A stretch of DNA of 64,000 nucleotides, from assembly GCF_030272615.1 (NCBI RefSeq), contig NC_081413.1, positions 20,187,285 to 20,251,284 of the forward strand, written 5' to 3'. Source of the DNA: Cryptomeria japonica. Lineage: Eukaryota > Streptophyta > Pinopsida > Cupressales > Cupressaceae. The notes under the pieces were generated by a model. It saw only the letters and a program-made list of their open reading frames with translations, was not told the DNA's origin and did no database searches. Positions 61,906 to 64,000 of this stretch are shown piece after piece. The translations under genes and the position numbers were made by a program. Each line of letters begins with the position of its first letter. Within the stretch, counting starts at the first letter, position 1.

Positions 61906-61927
61906 TATTGGCATCAGAACTTTACAA

Positions 61928-62237
61928 GATAGCCAAGGATAACCGAAATTCACACAGAACTGCTCAGAAGAAGGTATGGTAACAAAGTCAACATCCATGT
62001 ATTTAGTATAAACTTCAACATGAAGGGTAATATAGCCAATGGTAGGACAAGATAACCTATCAAATAACTTCAAAACCACATTAGAAACATCATATATAGT
62101 GGTTTATGCAATCATAAAGTGAAAAGATACTCTTTAGTTATGACATTAACCTTGCAAGAGGGATCAATCGGGGCACCACGGTAAGGGATATCATTAACCT
62201 TCACAATTATGTATAAAGGGCCAACAGGTGCTCTAAT
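61928..62237. repeat. 310-bp direct duplication, right copy
   Basis: Partner of 57563-57872; it is the 3'-most part of this gag-protease fragment as read on the minus strand. Confidence 0.85.
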
Positions 62238-64000
62238 GGTCTCACTAGCATCAAATGTAATACAAGAATTATTAGGAGTATCCTGTGTTTCTACCATATT
62301 AACCAAGTTTGGAGCCATAAAAGTGAATTCTTCAGAAGAGAGAGAATTAGGCACAATCTCAATAACGTTAGAGGTATGAGAAGACAAGGGATCAATGAAA
62401 ATATTAAGATTTTGATTAGGAGGAGCTACTAATTTATTCCCTTTATCATTCACACCTGCCAAAGATATAGTATTATTATCAATCAAGTCTTGAATCTTAT
62501 TTTTCAATGCAAAATATTTCTTAGTATCATGACCAGTCTGACAATGAAATTGGAAAAAAGAATTGTTATCAAAATAAGGGGATGCAAGTTTAGAAGGATC
62601 AATTTGTTTTATAGGAGGAAGTTTGATAACATTTTTGTGCAACAATTGAGACATAATGCTATGTGAAGATTCATTCAAACAAGTAAACTGTCTTTCTCTT
62701 TGGAAAAATTTAGAAATAGAAGGCACACCTGTTGTAGCATTCACATTGTTGTTGTTGATTGTATCATTGAACTTGATGAAGATTTTTGTAGGTTTGAACT
62801 TCCCAAATAGTTGTTGAATGCTCTCCCCCTTATCACTCGAATCCATAGGAGTAGATTGCTCAGTTTGACTCACAACCAGTTGATAATTGTGGAGTTTTGT
62901 GCACAACTGTGTGAAGGAAGTAAACTCAGACAATTTTTTTTTTCCCTGATATCTTTTTGTAAATTAGAAATGAAAATTCTTTGAATATCATTATCAAGTA
63001 CATAAAAAGAAATTTGAGGACACAAATGCTTATATCTACCTTTGAAATCAGTCACTTTTTCTTTAACACCTTGTTTGCAATGCATTAAATCAATCAAAGT
63101 GATTTTAGGACCAATGTTATTTTTAAATTGTTGGATGAAAGCATTTGCCAATTGTTTAAAAGAAGTGAGAGAATAAGAAGGAAAAGAGCAATACCATTGC
63201 AAAGCCTTATCTCTTAGGGTTCTTGTAAACAATTTTACAAGCAATCTTTGATCATAAGCAAAATCAGTACACAAGGTTTGAAATGTTTTGACATGCGTAA
63301 GAGGATCCCCTTTTCCATTATAGAGTTTTAATTTAGGGATCTCAACATGTTTAGGTGTCATGACTTTAACAATATCAAGATAAAGTGGGCTCACAACATC
63401 AAAGGTGGGCACACTAAACTTGGATTGACTCATAGAAGCAATTTGTTGTTGTAAGGAAGACATGGTTTGAGCAAGGTTGTTAATTGTCATTTCGGTGGAA
63501 GAATTGATGTTAGACATAGTTGATTGAGAAGGTGCTTTGATGTTATTTAAAGAAGGCATGGACTGAGAATAAGGTGGTGGGACATTATGAGAAGTAGGCA
63601 TAGGTGACGATTGGGTAGGACAAGGGACACTCAAAGGAGGAATAAAGTTGTTGAAGGAATTTCCCCCTTGTGTCACACTAATTGGTTGAGGAATAATAGG
63701 AACACTTATGGAAGACATAGGTAAAGATGGAGGATTAAATGAAGAAGAGGGATTGCCCCCATGTCCAATGTTTGTAGGAATGACATTTTGAGTTGAAGTA
63801 GCCATGATTTTGGATGTAAAAGTAGGAATACTTGTCATAAGAGTAGTCAAAGGAATATAAGGATTGACTTGTGTTGCAGGTTGTGAATAACCTAGGGTTT
63901 CAGAACAACTCTTGATAGGCATGAAATTAGAATCAACAATGTGTGCAATGCCACACAATATATCAATTCCATTCTCATCACTTTTAATCATTCTCTTAAG
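61928..64000 (-). pseudogene. Tat-like gag and protease start, minus strand, open to the window edge
   Basis: From 63991 the frame gives a Ser/Pro/Thr-rich N-terminus, then the gag core LKLYNGKGDPLTHVKTFQTL, KLFTRTLRDKALQWYCSFPS and FIQQFKNNIGPKITLIDLMH (about 63350-63070). A one-base slip in the A10 run (about 62935) shifts it into the frame that continues SEFTSFTQLCTKLHNYQLVV. A degenerate zinc-knuckle segment, FHCQTGHDTKKYFALKNKIQ (about 62555-62500), and the protease site PYRGAPIDPSCKVNVITKEY (about 62170-62125) follow. The frame stops near 62112, and the next 180 bases correspond to the start of the left fragment (GYPWLS at about 61935). The frame is open at the right edge, so the true start may lie outside. 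Confidence 0.85.

Overview
The window is transposon-dominated nuclear DNA of a land plant with a large, repeat-rich genome. The evidence is Ty3/gypsy elements of the Tat type (extra RNase H, DGGAG protease, G-patch), an antisense plant-mobile-domain gene, a chromovirus integrase, a Helitron RepHel with an RPA70-like partner, and Ty1/copia elements primed by initiator tRNA-Met. A gymnosperm would fit, but the species is an inference. I see no ordinary host gene. Nearly every coding region carries in-frame stops, often TAG or TGA where CAG, CGA or TGG is expected, so most entries are decayed copies.

Layout. 1-1114: end of a DNA transposon with an array of about five 29-bp repeats around GCGTACG. 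1115-8999: minus-strand Helitron (RPA-like gene, then RepHel), cut inside the helicase by that transposon end. 9000-14604: AT-rich sequence, a long AC microsatellite and a minus-strand chromovirus integrase fragment. 14605-32968: large Tat-like Ty3 element with matching LTRs, decayed gag-pol and an antisense plant-mobile-domain gene. Nested in its pol at 22266-22796 is a three-LTR tandem of a miniature LTR element (TRIM) whose 134-bp LTR contains a tRNA-like cloverleaf. 33506-39753: a second copy of the transposon end, inverted relative to the first, split by a non-autonomous copia element (33522-38572, TSD GATGG) that encodes Gag, protease and an acidic tail but no RT.

39754-43080: AT and CT microsatellites, a 567-bp tandem duplication, a 1.1-kb polypyrimidine tract and a second GCGTACG array. 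43304-52217: a two-gene region that looks like the body of an unfamiliar DNA transposon. A plus-strand DDE-like transposase (43321-46247) converges on a nine-exon minus-strand coiled-coil gene (52217-49324), with a 359-bp satellite between them. 52218-55175: no gene seen. 55176-64000: a minus-strand non-autonomous Tat-like element (gag, protease, 3' LTR, no pol). It is interrupted by a copia pol/LTR fragment flanked by a 310-bp direct duplication, and that copia RNase H is itself split by a solo LTR with a perfect 5-bp TSD.

The two observations most likely to be new are the TRIM with a tRNA-like sequence inside its LTR (analogous to, but different from, the 5S-bearing Cassandra elements) and the two-gene DNA transposon with GCGTACG subterminal arrays.
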